A stretch of 64,000 nucleotides of DNA from Basidiobolus meristosporus CBS 931.73. Its lineage: Eukaryota > Basidiobolomycota > Basidiobolomycetes > Basidiobolales > Basidiobolaceae. The DNA is taken from NCBI GenBank assembly GCA_002104905.1, contig MCFE01000033.1, positions 124,001 to 188,000 of the forward strand. Direction: 5' to 3'. Shown one piece after another: positions 10,258 through 20,889 of the stretch. The position numbers and the translations under genes were made by a program. The notes under the pieces were generated by a model that was not told the DNA's origin, made no database searches, and saw nothing but the letters and a program-made list of their open reading frames with translations. How positions within the stretch are numbered: the first letter of the stretch is position 1; each line of letters starts with the position of its first letter.

Positions 10258-10984
10258 TGCAATTGCTTTGAATTGCTCACATTTGTAATGATCCCAACAA
10301 CCCTTTTTTTTGGCGATTAGAATTGTGCTGTTGCAACTCAGTGTTCATCAAATTTTTGATATAAGTAATATCAAGGTTGTCTCACATTTGAGACAGAACC
10401 CCTATAAATAAACACCCTGCATATATATACGTCATCTGTAATACAAGTGCATCTATTGGATCTGTTTTGCACCTACACAATCACTTGCGTGCTGGCTATG
10501 ACACCTTGTCCAATCACTAGGATCAGGGATTTACTTGCTCAATGAGCAAAATGGGATATTTGATGGCAAATCAGGTAGCTTTTTTGGTAGTCAATGAGCC
10601 AATTGGGGGCTGCCAGCTTCAGGATACTTTTGGACCAATTAACCACTGAGATACCGTCCAATTGGAGTGAGGGTAACCAAAATGGTAAGTATTAGTGTAG
10701 TTTATAGTGTGATACACATTTATTTCCATTTGCATTAAAGAAACATATCCAAATACCGGATTTTACCTGCCATAATAGCGGTATCCAATTGCGCATGTGA
10801 TGCAAACATTACAAGTTGGCGCAATCATCTGTTCCAACCTCATTGTGTCAGATTGTGCCATAGTGTGCAAGATCGTCCCGCATAGTGCAAAATCGTCCAA
10901 GAACAATCCTTCCTTCTGGTAGCTATAATATTGCGCCCAATTGTTCTTTGCAACCGCAGATTGCACCGCACGCCCTGGCACGGT
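10258..10984. other. Element flank or insert with normal CpG content
   Basis: No convincing gene is present. The minus-strand frame of the gypsy pol runs on through 10763-10984, but its sequence no longer resembles reverse transcriptase, so it is chance open frame. The 10985 breakpoint coincides with a change from CpG-poor to CpG-normal sequence, suggesting that the Harbinger copy and this flank entered the gypsy element later. Confidence 0.4.
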
Positions 10985-11647
10985 ACAATGAAACAAGTCT
11001 ATTAAGTCAAGAGAGCTAAAATATTTAGCTCCAATTAATCTGTCCAACAGGTCATCTATTTGCAGTAGTGGATACACGTCCTTCTGGGTGAAGGTGTTCA
11101 ATTTTTGGTAGTTGATGCAAAAGTGTTGCTTTCCGTCTTTCTTTGGGACTATCACTATGGGGGAGGCCCATGGAGACTGGCTCTCTGTAATGATATTGTC
11201 TTTCAATAAAGTTTCAATCGTCTCTTTGATATAGGCCGTGTCAATTTTCAAGTTCCTGTAGGCTTTTTGCTTAATGGGGTATTTGTCAGTGAGGTGGATT
11301 TGGTGATATACCCCAGGTATATGACCAATTACTTGGTTCTTAGAGAATACTTGGGCAAGCGGGCATATTCTTTCTAGGAACTTGTCTTGTAACGCAGGCG
11401 GTAGACCGGGGTCCACATCTAGTTTGGGGAGTTCTTCTTCTGGTTCCTTGTTTGTAGGTGGTCCTTGGTTGTTTCCGTTGACTTCCTCTAGGTTCAACAA
11501 TGGTACTCCTCTAGGCAATTTCACCGTGTGTTGCCCGTTGTTGACCACTAAGCACTTCAGACTTTGCGTTTCAAATTTTGGGGGTATCCATACTTTAGGG
11601 ATTGAGATTCCTTCCAGTTGCTTGGATGCCTTTGCTGCGGTTATCAT
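10985..11647 (-). pseudogene. Gypsy reverse transcriptase, N-terminal half
   Basis: After a linker, the frame reads LLKDNIITESQSPWASPIVI, then PKKDGKQHFCINYQKLN and DLLDRLIGAKYFSSLDL, the conserved fingers and first part of the palm of gypsy reverse transcriptases. The first catalytic Asp (SSLDL) is present. The sequence changes abruptly after FHCTVPGRA, before the YXDD motif, so the polymerase lacks its catalytic pair. Confidence 0.75.
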
Positions 11648-12333
11648 TCAACTGCTTGTCAAATAAGCTATTGGTGTCTCTAATGAGATCACCATCTCAC
11701 TGGCGGGTGGTATTTTTATCACCTTTTGTGTGATGATTGGAGACTGCAACGGTTTCACTTCTTCAATTGTCACACTGTTGCTACATGCCTTGCTCTCATT
11801 GGTGATATGAATCAGTGGGATACTCTTGGTATCCCACCTGAGTTCAGATGCACTGTAAAGTATATCCATCTTATGTTGGATAAACCAACTCTTTCCAATG
11901 AGTAAGTTGTTGGCAGTGACAGGTAGAACCATGACATCTTGGTGTATTATCAAGTTGCCTAGCCGTATGGGGCAACTAGGCACCACGCCTACTGTTGTGT
12001 CCAGTTAGTCATTTGCTAGCCGTACTCAAATGGTGTTGTTGGGAATATGTCTAATTTTAGACGTTTTGATAATGACTCTGACATGATCAATGTAGAGGAT
12101 CCTGTGTTGATAAGGGCAAGAATCTCTTTATTCTCTATACATACCTTTACGTATGTACCTTTATTTGGTTTTTGCAGGACCATCTGGTTGACATGAAGGG
12201 TTGTTATCTCCCTCAATCCCTCTATCAGTTCCTTGACTAGAGCCAGGGCAAGTCCCAGTAAATTGGTTATTGGGAGGGTTGCCTTGGTTTGCTCTAGTAC
12301 CTTCATTATGAGGAATAGGCCATGGGAAGACAT
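11648..12333 (-). pseudogene. Gypsy retropepsin-like protease region, active-site Asp lost
   Basis: Two frames (12333-12016 and 11986-11648) together cover a retropepsin. VKVCIENKEILALINTGSS has Asn where the catalytic Asp of the D-T/S-G motif should be, and the second frame keeps LPVTANNLLIGKSWF, the flap and C-terminal region (usual form D.ILGMPW). Both the missing catalytic residue and the frame break mark it as dead. Confidence 0.6.
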
Positions 12334-13142
12334 GCTAGCGTTCTTTGTTTGTTTTTATACTTCTTCCCAAGGCTCATTCCGCACTTCTTCACCTAATTCC
12401 ACGTTCTTTCCTTTTTACGGAACCTCTACTACAGATTCCTTTGCCTCCTCTCTAGAAGCATCATGTCAACGCTTCTTCTTCCGCACTTCAACTGTCCTGA
12501 CCGGAGGGCTTAGATTGACTGAGTCCCGTTGGCCTCCTGGCAAGGGACTCTGTCTTTTGATGCCTTCTTCTCTTTGGTGTCCGGTACAGCTTCTTGTCCA
12601 TACCGTTTTTCACATTTGTGAGCCTGGTGACCTATTTCTCCACACACATAACACGGATACTGTTGTTGTGGTTGTTCCATCTGTTGGGTCAGGGCTTGTA
12701 CCTGGGTCTTTAGATCTACAACAGCTTTCCAGAGTTTATCACTTTCTTTGGGGACTTCTTGGACATTGTTGATTGAGAGTTCTTGGACCTTTTGCCATAA
12801 TTCTTCTAACTCATGGTCTTTTGGGGAGGCAATTTTTCCTTTCTTACAGGGGATCCCTGTCCTTCAATCATTTGTATCACTATAGGGTAGCCCCCATAGC
12901 AAGATGACCCCTTGCACTTGTTTGACCAGCCCTTGCAGCGTTTTACATCCCTGTTGTTCTTTGGATGCCCTACATCTTATTTTGTTGTCTAAGCCCATGA
13001 TGTAATACCTCATGAGCTGTTGTTTGGCAATTTTGTCCTTTGGGAGACATCAAACTTGTTGGAGGAACAGTTCAGTGTAGGCTTCATAGCTCTCACTGCT
13101 TTTCTTCCGTGAGGACAGTAGAAGGGCTTTGTAGTGGTACCC

Positions 13143-13382
13143 TTAGGCATATAGAAAGAGTGTCTTGTAGGCTTCTTCTAGTGCATCCCAGTTGTCTTTA
13201 ACTGTGTCTTCCAACCCATAATGCCATTGCCATGCTGACCCTTCCATATGTCTTGCAAACTCCCTTACTTTCTTATTGTTGTCCCATCCTGCATCAACGG
13301 CAGCTCTCTCAAACTTATCAAACCATTCAAGGGCTTTCTCTCTCTTTCCTTTGTATGTTTTTAGTTTGATTGTAGTAGTCAT
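13143..13382 (-). pseudogene. Gypsy gag N-terminal fragment
   Basis: This ATG-started frame of 79 codons contains the Retrotrans_gag pattern: EWFDKFERAAVDAGWDN, then AWQWHYGLEDTVKDNWDAL. It lies directly inside the 5' LTR and presumed primer-binding site. Downstream, 13142-12350 carries a weak Cys-rich stretch consistent with a lost zinc knuckle. Confidence 0.65.
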
Positions 13383-13423
13383 TACCTCACTTGTGCTTAT
13401 TTCCGCAGAGACAGCACCAAATA

Positions 13424-13796
13424 TGTGGGTTATTACTGACTGTACTTAGTGAGTGGGAGAGCTTGTAGGTTAAGCCAGTACCACTTGGTTCAGAATAGCT
13501 TCCAATAGGAGGTAGTAAGGTAATAAAGACTTGTGTTTATTTTGTCTCAAATCTCCTTGTTCTCTTGCTTGGTTCAATTGGGTAGATATATATCACTTGG
13601 GGCTTAGATAATAGACAATGTGTTATAAAATAGGGGTGTAAACACCTTCCTATTATGGTAAGTGTTCTAACTAGATAAGGGCAGGGATAGGAGGGAGGGT
13701 GCATGGAGGAATCATAGGGAGGATACTGGGGGACTTTGGGTAGGACTCTGGGGAGAACTCTTGGGCAAAGAGTGGGTACTGCATTTAGTACTCACA
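13424..13796 (-). repeat. 5' LTR of the truncated gypsy element (373 bp)
   Basis: On the plus strand it begins TGTGGGT and ends ACTCACA, near-perfect inverted ends. The interior side (13411-13423) reads as TTTGGTGCTGT on the minus strand, a plausible primer-binding site. On the other side the sequence passes directly into the copia RNase H coding region at 13797, so this LTR marks the point where the gypsy element entered a copia copy. Confidence 0.6.
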
Positions 13797-14121
13797 TATG
13801 GCAACCTGTGAAGCTACAAAAGAAGCAATGTGGTTAAGAAAGCTTTTTACAGATTTAGGCCTATGTCAAAAAACCCCTATTACTTTACTTAAAGATAATC
13901 AAGGATGTATCAAATTAGGTAGAAATCCAAATTTTCATGCTAGAACTAAGCACATAGATATTAGACATCATTTTATATGTGAAGCTATAGGGAATAACTT
14001 AGTTAGCTTAGTTTACTGTCCTACAGATGAAATGATTGCAGACATATTTACCAAACCCTTAGCTAGAGACAAGTTTGAATATCTTAGGTCAAAATTAGGA
14101 CTAGTCAGTATGAACATTTAG
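13797..14121 (+). pseudogene. Copia RNase H tail, truncated copy 1
   Basis: These 107 codons match the last residues of the complete copia polyprotein (shared CEATKEAMWLRKLF, KHIDIRHHF and FTKPLARDKFEYL). The 5' part is cut off by the gypsy LTR. A copia LTR follows at 14133. Confidence 0.85.
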
Positions 14122-14132
14122 CTCAGTGGAAG

Positions 14133-14481
14133 TGTTGTAAGAATTTGTAATTCCACCTTGATATTCACCTAACCTAGTCACTTAGATCATTACCTTCAAA
14201 TCCTAGAGAATACTGACCAATCTCCTTGTTGGGATTTGCTTAAAATATTTTCACCAAAATACCAGATACCCAGTGCATGAAAATTCTCAAGGTGGTCCAA
14301 ACAGCCCCCAACTTTGCATACATGTTCTTGGGACCTTCCTTGACCTATTCTACATGTATGTAATGCCAAGACCATGTAAAAGTATAAATAGTACTTTTAC
14401 ATTCAATAGATCATTAAGTGAAAAACACATAATCTACTTGTTCTTGCAATCACTTCCAATATCTCCAAGACTCTTACAAAA
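14133..14481 (+). repeat. Copia 3' LTR of truncated copy 1
   Basis: The 349 bp are collinear with the LTRs of the complete element, starting TGTTGTAAGAA and ending CTCTTACAAAA. A few bases further on, sequence of another copia copy resumes in the middle of its RNase H gene, so copy 1 was inserted into copy 2. Confidence 0.8.
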
Positions 14482-14487
14482 AATGGA

Positions 14488-15003
14488 ACTGCTACTATCT
14501 GCTTAAGGTGCACCTATTGGGATTCAGAACAAGATCCTGTGGGATACACTGATGCTGAGTGGGGACAAAACGTAGAAGACAGAAGGTCCACTACAGGATC
14601 CACCTTACTTTACAGTCAAGGAGCATTTCATGGAATTCAAGAAAGTAACCAACTGTAGCACCATCTACCTAAGTGGCAGAGTAAATGGTAGCCTGTGAAG
14701 CAACAAAACAAGCAATGTGGCTAAGGAAGCTTTTTAAAGATATAAGATTATGTCAAAAAACACCTATTACTTTCTTCAAGATAATCTAGGATGTATACAA
14801 TTAGGTAGAAATCCAACTTTCATGCTAGAACTGAGCACATAGATATTAGACATCATTGCATATGTGAAGCTATACAGCTTAGCTCACTTAGCTTACTGTC
14901 CTACAAATAAAATGATTGCAGACATATTTACCAAACCATTGGCTAGAGATAAGTCTGAATATCTTAGGTCAAAATTGGGACTAGTCAGCACGTACATTTA
15001 GTT
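14488..15003 (+). pseudogene. Copia RNase H tail, degenerate copy 2
   Basis: The nucleotide sequence aligns with 19546-20066 of the complete element, but the frame is broken by indels and stops. It begins right where the LTR of copy 1 ends. It is the older host of the nested insertion. Confidence 0.75.
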
Positions 15004-15012
15004 GAGTGGGAG

Positions 15013-15359
15013 TGTTGTAAGTACTTGTAATTCCACCTAAATATTTACCTAACTCAGTCACTTAGATCATTACCTCCAAATCCTAGAGAACTCTGACCAA
15101 AACCCTTGTTGGGATTTACTTGGAATATTTGTACCAAAATATCAGGTACCCAGAACATGAAAATTCTCAAAGTTGTCCAACCACCCCAAACTTTGCCCAC
15201 ATGCTCTTGGGACCTTCCTAAGTCTATTCTACATGTTTGCTATGCCAAGACCATGTAAAAGAATAAATACTACTTTTACATTCAATAAATCATTAAGTGA
15301 AACCGCATATTCTACATGTTCTCCCAATCACTTTTAATATCTCCAAGACTCTTTCATCA
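15013..15359 (+). repeat. Copia 3' LTR of degenerate copy 2
   Basis: The 347 bp start TGTTGTAAGTAC and end in CTTTCATCA in place of CTTACAACA. They diverge throughout from the intact LTRs, in keeping with an older insertion. Confidence 0.7.
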
Positions 15360-15702
15360 AAATATTCTATGAGTGGCTGTACATAAACAGTGGGTGTCTT
15401 GTAATGCCTTCCAGGCATTCCTTCATGTTTTTGCTTTTGGTTATTGAGATGTTCACAAATGTGCAGTTGAAGGTACTTTTTTTTTGCTCTTGTATCTGAG
15501 GGCTTCTTCATCTCAACCATTAAAGAGGGCATTCTCTTTACATGACTATATCCCAAAGGCCTCTTTCCTGCAGCATCATATTCATGTTCATCTTCACCTG
15601 CCAGACTTGGTAGTTGTGTCCATCCAATCCTTAGCACATAAAAGAATCTCCATAATAGCGGTAATACACACTCCAGAGAGTGGCAGCTTGGGGTCCATAG
15701 CA
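15360..15702 (-). other. Unidentified coding-like fragment between copia copies
   Basis: The minus strand stays open across this stretch. It includes MPSLMVEMKKPSDTRAKKKY, where an E-x-K pair follows a hydrophobic strand, as in some PD-(D/E)xK nuclease folds, and then HICEHLNNQKQKHEGMPG. It is unlike the copia sequence on both sides, so it is either a captured host fragment or another transposon. I do not recognise the family. Confidence 0.35.
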
Positions 15703-15741
15703 TGCTGTAGGAGTTTTGGAGATATTAAAAGTGGTTGGAAG

Positions 15742-16090
15742 TGTTGTAAAAATTCATATTTTCACCTAAATATTCACCTAACTTAGTCACTTAGATCATC
15801 ACCTTTAAATCCTAGAAAATACTAACCAAATTCCTTGTCAGGATATACTTAGAATATTTTCACCAAAATACCAGGTACCCAGAACATGAAAATTCTCAAA
15901 GTTGTCCAAACAGCCCCAAACTTTGCACACATGTTCTTGGGACCTTTCTTAACCTATTCTACGTGTTTGTAATGCCAAGACCATGTAAAAGTATAAATAC
16001 TACTTTTACATTCAATAAATCATTAAGTGAAAACCACATAATCTACTTGTTCTCCCAATCACTTCCAATATCTCCAAGACTCTTACAACA
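15742..16090 (+). repeat. 5' LTR of the complete copia element
   Basis: It is 349 bp long with TG...CA ends and carries a TATA-like AAGTATAAATACT at 15993-16005 that probably starts transcription. The sequence immediately after it (GGTTATTAGCCCC, 16091-16103) is at the primer-binding position but matches the initiator-tRNA consensus only loosely. Confidence 0.9.
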
Positions 16091-16121
16091 GGTTATTAGC
16101 CCCAAGCTGTCACTCTCTGCA

Positions 16122-19100
16122 ATGTCTACTACTGCTATTACTGGAATTTTTCCCTCTGCTGAAAAGTTGGATGGCTCTAACTACCAAGTGTGGAAGGTGA
16201 AGATGAAGATGCTGCTACAAGAAAGAGGCCTTTGGGATATTGTCATGGGAGAAGAATACCCTCCTAAAAACGTGGGAGAAGAAGCCTTAAAGTACCAGAA
16301 GAAAGAACAAAGTGCCTTTAACTGCATTTGCCTTAATGTTAAAGACAAATTGCTGATTCAATGCTCAAGAGCAAAAACGGCAAAGGATGCCTGGAAGGCA
16401 TTAGAAGACACCTACCAGTCATGTTCAGCAGCCAAGAAAATGTATCTGAGAAGAAAACTCTTTACTACAAAGATGCTGCCAGGAGAAGAAATGAAAAATC
16501 TAATTAACAGAATTACCCTGCTGGTAGATGAGATGGAATCTGTGGGTGTACCAACTACTGATGAGGATGTGATAGTTACCATCCTGAATAGCCTGACAGA
16601 CAGGTTTCAGGGCCTTGTATCAGCCCTAGAGTCCAGAACTGAAGATTTGACCTTAAATTACGTATATGGAAGGCTCCTGGATGAAGAATTAAGAAAATCA
16701 AGCGCCAATAAGAAGGAAGAAGAAAATGCTTTAATAAGCAATGATAACCAACAAAGAAGGTACCCAAGACCCTACAAAGGCAACAGCAACCTATTTTGCA
16801 ACTACTGCAAAAGGAAAGGACACACATCAGACCGGTGTTTCAAAAAGAGAGATTATCAGCAAAAGAAGCCTGAATATGGAAATGCTGCAACAACTGAAGA
16901 TAGACTATTCATATCTGCACTAAATATGACCACAAACAAGGATTCTCAGACGTGGTATATTGACTCTGGAGCTTCTCAACACTTTACACACCAAAAAGAA
17001 CTTTTTACCCAATATCAAGAAATTCCAATTAAGAAGGTTTTCATGGGCAACAATAGAACACTTGATGCAGTGGGAGAAGAAACTATCCAAGTAAACCTTA
17101 GAAGCAGTAAAGGAAGCCATACACTGACCTTTAAAGAAGTACTCTATGTACCAGAAATAGCCAAGAACCTACTCTCTGTAAGCAAGGCCACAGTAGAAGG
17201 ACTCAGTTTCAGTTTTGACAATTCTGGATGCAGGATCACTGATCAAAATGGTGCCCATATTGCTTTGGGCATCAGAGATCAGAATCTATACAAGTTGACT
17301 TATATTCCATCATATCCGGAAGCCAATATAAGTAACTTAAATGAAGAAACACCAATGCTTTGGCACAGGAGATTTGGACACATCAATTTTGATTATTTGC
17401 GTAAAATGATCAAAGATCAGCTAATTTCTGGAGTGAAAATTGATCCCCCAGCTAATTTGGAGCACTGTGAAGCCTGCATATATGGGAAACAAGCCAGACA
17501 ACTGTTCAAGAGCTCTGGGTTAATCAAAACTAAGAAAAAATTAGATCTAATTCACTCAGATCTGTGTGGACCTATGCAAAATTTATCCTTAGGCGGGATG
17601 AAGTATTTAATCACTTTTATTGATGATTATACAAGATACACATGGGTCTACTTCATGGAGAGAAAGGAAGAAGCTCTGTCTAAGTTCAGGGAGTTTAAAG
17701 CCATGGTGGAGAGAGAAACTGGTGAAAAAATCAAGAAAATACACTCTGACAATGGTGGAGAATATACCTCAAAACTCTTCATCCACTTCTGCAAAATTCA
17801 TGGGATAAAGCAAGAGACTACTGTACCATACTCCCCACAGCAAAATGGAGTAGCAGAACAAGCTAACCGATCAATAATTGATATGGCAAGATCTATGATC
17901 CATGATCAAAAATTATCCTATGATTTTTGGGCGGAATCAGTTGCAACTGCTGTATACCTTAAAAATAGGAGTCATAACAGAATACTTCGTGATTCTACTC
18001 CATTTGAAGCATGGTATGGATACAGACCAAGTGCAGAACATCTAAGAATATTTGGGTGTACAGCATATGCCAAAAAACTGGCCGGAAATCAGTCAAAATT
18101 TGAGCCAAAAAGTGTAAAATGCATATTTTTGGGCTACTGCAATGAGAGTAAGGCATACAGACTCTACAATACCAAAGCAAAGAAGCTGATCAAGTCCAGG
18201 GATGTGTTGTTTGATGAAAATTCAAAATTTTCACAAAAAATGACATCAGATGATGACAAAAATTTGATCTCAAGTCCACCAATTGTCAGGATTGAATCAG
18301 AGCAAAACAATGAAAATTTTTTCACTCCAGAGGACTCTACAACCGTGGTTCAGCCAGAATCAGTGCCTGGGAATATCCCAGAAGTGATCATTCCAGTACC
18401 AAATGCCCGGAGATCAAATCGGACAAGAAATAGCCCAAATTACTATATTAATGAGGGTACAAACTTAGCCTATGCCTATTCAGTCCATATTGATGAACCC
18501 CAGACTGTAAAAGAGGCCCTAAATAGCCCTCAGACAAAGTTTTGGAGATCTGCAATGACTGAGGAATATCAGGCCCTGATTGAAAATCAAACTTGGGACT
18601 TAGTCAAATTACCAATCAACCAAAAATCAATTGGATGCAGATGGGTCTTCAAGACAAAATACAAGGCTGATGGTACAATTGAAAGATACAAAGCAAGACT
18701 TGTAGCCAAAGGATACTCTCAAACAAAAGGACTTGACTATACTGAGACCTTTGCACCGGTAGCCAAGTTTAATTCCATCAGATTAATATTGGCTATTGCA
18801 GCCAAATATAAGTTTTTTATTCATCAAATGGATGTAAAAACTGCATTTTTGAATGGAGAACTTGATGAGGACGTGTATATGGACCAGCCTGATGGGTTTG
18901 TTGACCAAGATAACCCCCATTTGGTCTGCAAGCTTAAAAAGTCACTATATGGTCTCAAACAATTACCAAGAGCCTGGAATTGCAAGATAGATTCTTATTT
19001 GAAATCTTTGAGTTTCAAAAGGAGTAATGCTGACTATAGTATATACTATAAGCCAGATAGAGCAAATCCAGTTCTATTAGCTCTATATGTGGATGATCTT

Positions 19101-20066
19101 ATTATAGCCACCAATAACCTAGAAACATTGGAAGAAACTAAATCCAGCCTATCTAAGGAGTTCAAGATGTCCGATCTAGGAGAACTCAGTTACTACTTAG
19201 GGATTAAGTTCTCCCTAGACAGAAGTACCCAGACTATTACCCTAAGCCAATCCAAGTATATTCAAGATATACTAAAGAAGTACAAAATGGAAGACTGTAA
19301 ACCAGCAGCTACCCCAATGGAGACAAACCTTAACTTGGTCAAAACTCAACCAAATCAAGAGAGCTTGGTGCCATCTGAAAGCCCTGACTTTCCTTATCAA
19401 TCTATGGTCGGCAGTCTGATGTATATCATGCTTGGAACACGTCCAGATATCTCATATTCAGTGGGAGTTGTCAGCCAGCATAATCAGAATTATGGATCTG
19501 ATCATATTGCAGCAGTTAAGCGGATTTTTAGATACCTAAAAGGAACTGCTGATATCTGCTTAAGATACACTTATAAGGATTCAGAACAGGATCTTGTGGG
19601 ATACTCTGATGCTGATTGGGGACAAAATTTGGAAGACAGAAGATCCACCACAGGATACACCTTTCTTTACTGTAAAGGAGCAATTTCATGGAATTCAAGA
19701 AAGCAACCAACTGTAGCACTTTCTACTACAGAGGCAGAGTATATGGCAGCCTGTGAAGCTACAAAAGAAGCAATGTGGTTAAGAAAGCTCTTTGCAGATT
19801 TAGGCCTATGTCAAAAATCGCCTATTACTTTATTTCAAGATAATCAAGGATGTATACAATTAGGTAGAAATCCAACTTTTCATGCTAGAACCAAGCACAT
19901 AGATATTAGACATCATTTCATACGTGAAGCTATAGAGAATAACTTAGTTAGCTTAGTTTACTGTCCTACAGATGAAATGATTGCAGACATATTTACCAAA
20001 CCATTAGCAAGAGACAAGTTTGAATATCTTAGGTCAAAATTAGGACTAGTCAGTATGAACATTTAG
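16122..20066 (+). CDS. Copia gag-pol polyprotein, intact, 1314 aa
   Basis: The frame is open further upstream into the LTR, but the first methionine inside the element, at 16122, gives a normal Gag start. Domains in order: UBN2-type Gag (about 10-200); CCHC zinc knuckle (CX2CX4HX4C, 226-239); aspartic protease with DSGA (281-284); GAG-pre-integrase H/H/C/C finger (about 410-460); integrase with D480, D543 and E579 (35 residues between the last two); reverse transcriptase with MDVKTAFLNG and YVDD (989-992); RNase H with YSDADW, TEAEY, QDNQG and HIDIRHH. This is the copia order (integrase before reverse transcriptase) and the length is normal. No stop or frameshift is present. Gag and Pol are in one frame, so a splicing or processing ratio control, not frameshifting, is expected. 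Confidence 0.93.
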   Translation: MSTTAITGIFPSAEKLDGSNYQVWKVKMKMLLQERGLWDIVMGEEYPPKNVGEEALKYQKKEQSAFNCICLNVKDKLLIQCSRAKTAKDAWKALEDTYQSCSAAKKMYLRRKLFTTKMLPGEEMKNLINRITLLVDEMESVGVPTTDEDVIVTILNSLTDRFQGLVSALESRTEDLTLNYVYGRLLDEELRKSSANKKEEENALISNDNQQRRYPRPYKGNSNLFCNYCKRKGHTSDRCFKKRDYQQKKPEYGNAATTEDRLFISALNMTTNKDSQTWYIDSGASQHFTHQKELFTQYQEIPIKKVFMGNNRTLDAVGEETIQVNLRSSKGSHTLTFKEVLYVPEIAKNLLSVSKATVEGLSFSFDNSGCRITDQNGAHIALGIRDQNLYKLTYIPSYPEANISNLNEETPMLWHRRFGHINFDYLRKMIKDQLISGVKIDPPANLEHCEACIYGKQARQLFKSSGLIKTKKKLDLIHSDLCGPMQNLSLGGMKYLITFIDDYTRYTWVYFMERKEEALSKFREFKAMVERETGEKIKKIHSDNGGEYTSKLFIHFCKIHGIKQETTVPYSPQQNGVAEQANRSIIDMARSMIHDQKLSYDFWAESVATAVYLKNRSHNRILRDSTPFEAWYGYRPSAEHLRIFGCTAYAKKLAGNQSKFEPKSVKCIFLGYCNESKAYRLYNTKAKKLIKSRDVLFDENSKFSQKMTSDDDKNLISSPPIVRIESEQNNENFFTPEDSTTVVQPESVPGNIPEVIIPVPNARRSNRTRNSPNYYINEGTNLAYAYSVHIDEPQTVKEALNSPQTKFWRSAMTEEYQALIENQTWDLVKLPINQKSIGCRWVFKTKYKADGTIERYKARLVAKGYSQTKGLDYTETFAPVAKFNSIRLILAIAAKYKFFIHQMDVKTAFLNGELDEDVYMDQPDGFVDQDNPHLVCKLKKSLYGLKQLPRAWNCKIDSYLKSLSFKRSNADYSIYYKPDRANPVLLALYVDDLIIATNNLETLEETKSSLSKEFKMSDLGELSYYLGIKFSLDRSTQTITLSQSKYIQDILKKYKMEDCKPAATPMETNLNLVKTQPNQESLVPSESPDFPYQSMVGSLMYIMLGTRPDISYSVGVVSQHNQNYGSDHIAAVKRIFRYLKGTADICLRYTYKDSEQDLVGYSDADWGQNLEDRRSTTGYTFLYCKGAISWNSRKQPTVALSTTEAEYMAACEATKEAMWLRKLFADLGLCQKSPITLFQDNQGCIQLGRNPTFHARTKHIDIRHHFIREAIENNLVSLVYCPTDEMIADIFTKPLARDKFEYLRSKLGLVSMNI

Positions 20067-20077
20067 CTGAGTGGGAG

Positions 20078-20426
20078 TGTTGTAAAAATTCGTATTTTCA
20101 CCTAAATATTCACCTAACTTAGTCACTTAGATCATCACCTTTAAATCCTAGAGAATACTGACCAAATTCCTTGTCGGGATATACTTAAAATATTTTCACC
20201 AAAATACCAGGTACCCAGAACATGAAAATTCTCAAAGTTGTCCAAACAGCCCCAAACTTTGCACACATGTTCTTGGGACCTTCCTTAACCTATTCTACGT
20301 GTTTGTAATGCCAAGACCATGTAAAAGTATAAATACTACTTTTACATTCAATAAATCATTAAGTGAAAACCACATAATCTACTTGTTCTCCCAATCACTT
20401 CCAATATCTCCAAGACTCTTACAACA
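20078..20426 (+). repeat. 3' LTR of the complete copia element
   Basis: It is 349 bp, collinear with the 5' LTR and differs at six sites. At two of them the 3' copy keeps CG where the 5' copy has CA. It is followed at once by the GGAAG duplication. Confidence 0.92.
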
Positions 20427-20889
20427 GGAAGGCCAACTAAATGATGTGGCTTTCACTCAGTGACTTATATAATTTTGCATTATCTTGGCAAAACAAACAC
20501 TCAAAATGTGCTTAAAGAGAGCCCAAGAGCATGTGTGCAAAGCTTAGGCTGCTTAGATAACTTACAATATTATCACCAAAACATCAGGTACCCAGTATAT
20601 TAGTGATAAATAAGTAAATCTCAACAAGGAATTTGGCCAGAGTTCACTAATATGTATGATATAGAAGAATGTATTAGATGAATATTTATGTGTTATTACA
20701 AAATCTACAACAATATTGATACTGAGTATGGTGCTCTATAGCACCATATATATACATATATACATTGGATAGCATGAGATTCTTTACATGTGGTATTACT
20801 GATATGCAAACTGATGGTGAGAAAGTCTCTCCCATATAGTGGTACATTCCTGGCATGACATACATCTTACAATGGTGCTATTTTGTTAT

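Larger units (their letters stand above)
10985..13423 (-). mobile_element. Truncated Ty3/gypsy retrotransposon interior
   Basis: On the minus strand the order gag (13382-13143), protease (about 12333-11800) and reverse transcriptase (11647-10985) is that of a Ty3/gypsy element. The interior starts next to an LTR at 13424-13796. RNase H, integrase and the 3' LTR are missing because the element is cut at about 10985. Stops and frameshifts break the frame several times. Confidence 0.7.
15742..20426 (+). mobile_element. Complete Ty1/copia retrotransposon (4685 bp)
   Basis: Two 349-bp LTRs (15742-16090 and 20078-20426), both TGTTG...CAACA, enclose one long gag-pol frame. The flanking pentamer GGAAG (15737-15741 and 20427-20431) is the target duplication. 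The LTRs differ at six positions, all transitions. A purine tract (GAGTGGGAG) ends directly at the 3' LTR. Nothing visible prevents activity, apart from possible amino-acid changes that cannot be judged by eye. Confidence 0.93.
15703..20712 (-). repeat. Old inverted copia LTR split by the complete copia element
   Basis: Bases 15703-15741 (TGCTGTAGGAGTTTTGGAG onward) and 20427-20712 together form one reverse-complement copia LTR, ending at TCTACAACA. The complete element (15742-20426) plus its GGAAG duplication sits between the two halves. The halves only make sense when rejoined, which shows the young element jumped into an older LTR of its own family. Confidence 0.7.

Noticed and set aside
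10763-10984. Open continuation of the gypsy pol frame as a novel domain
   Set aside because: Similarity to reverse transcriptase stops sharply at about 10985 with a change in CpG content. The rest is chance open frame across a junction.
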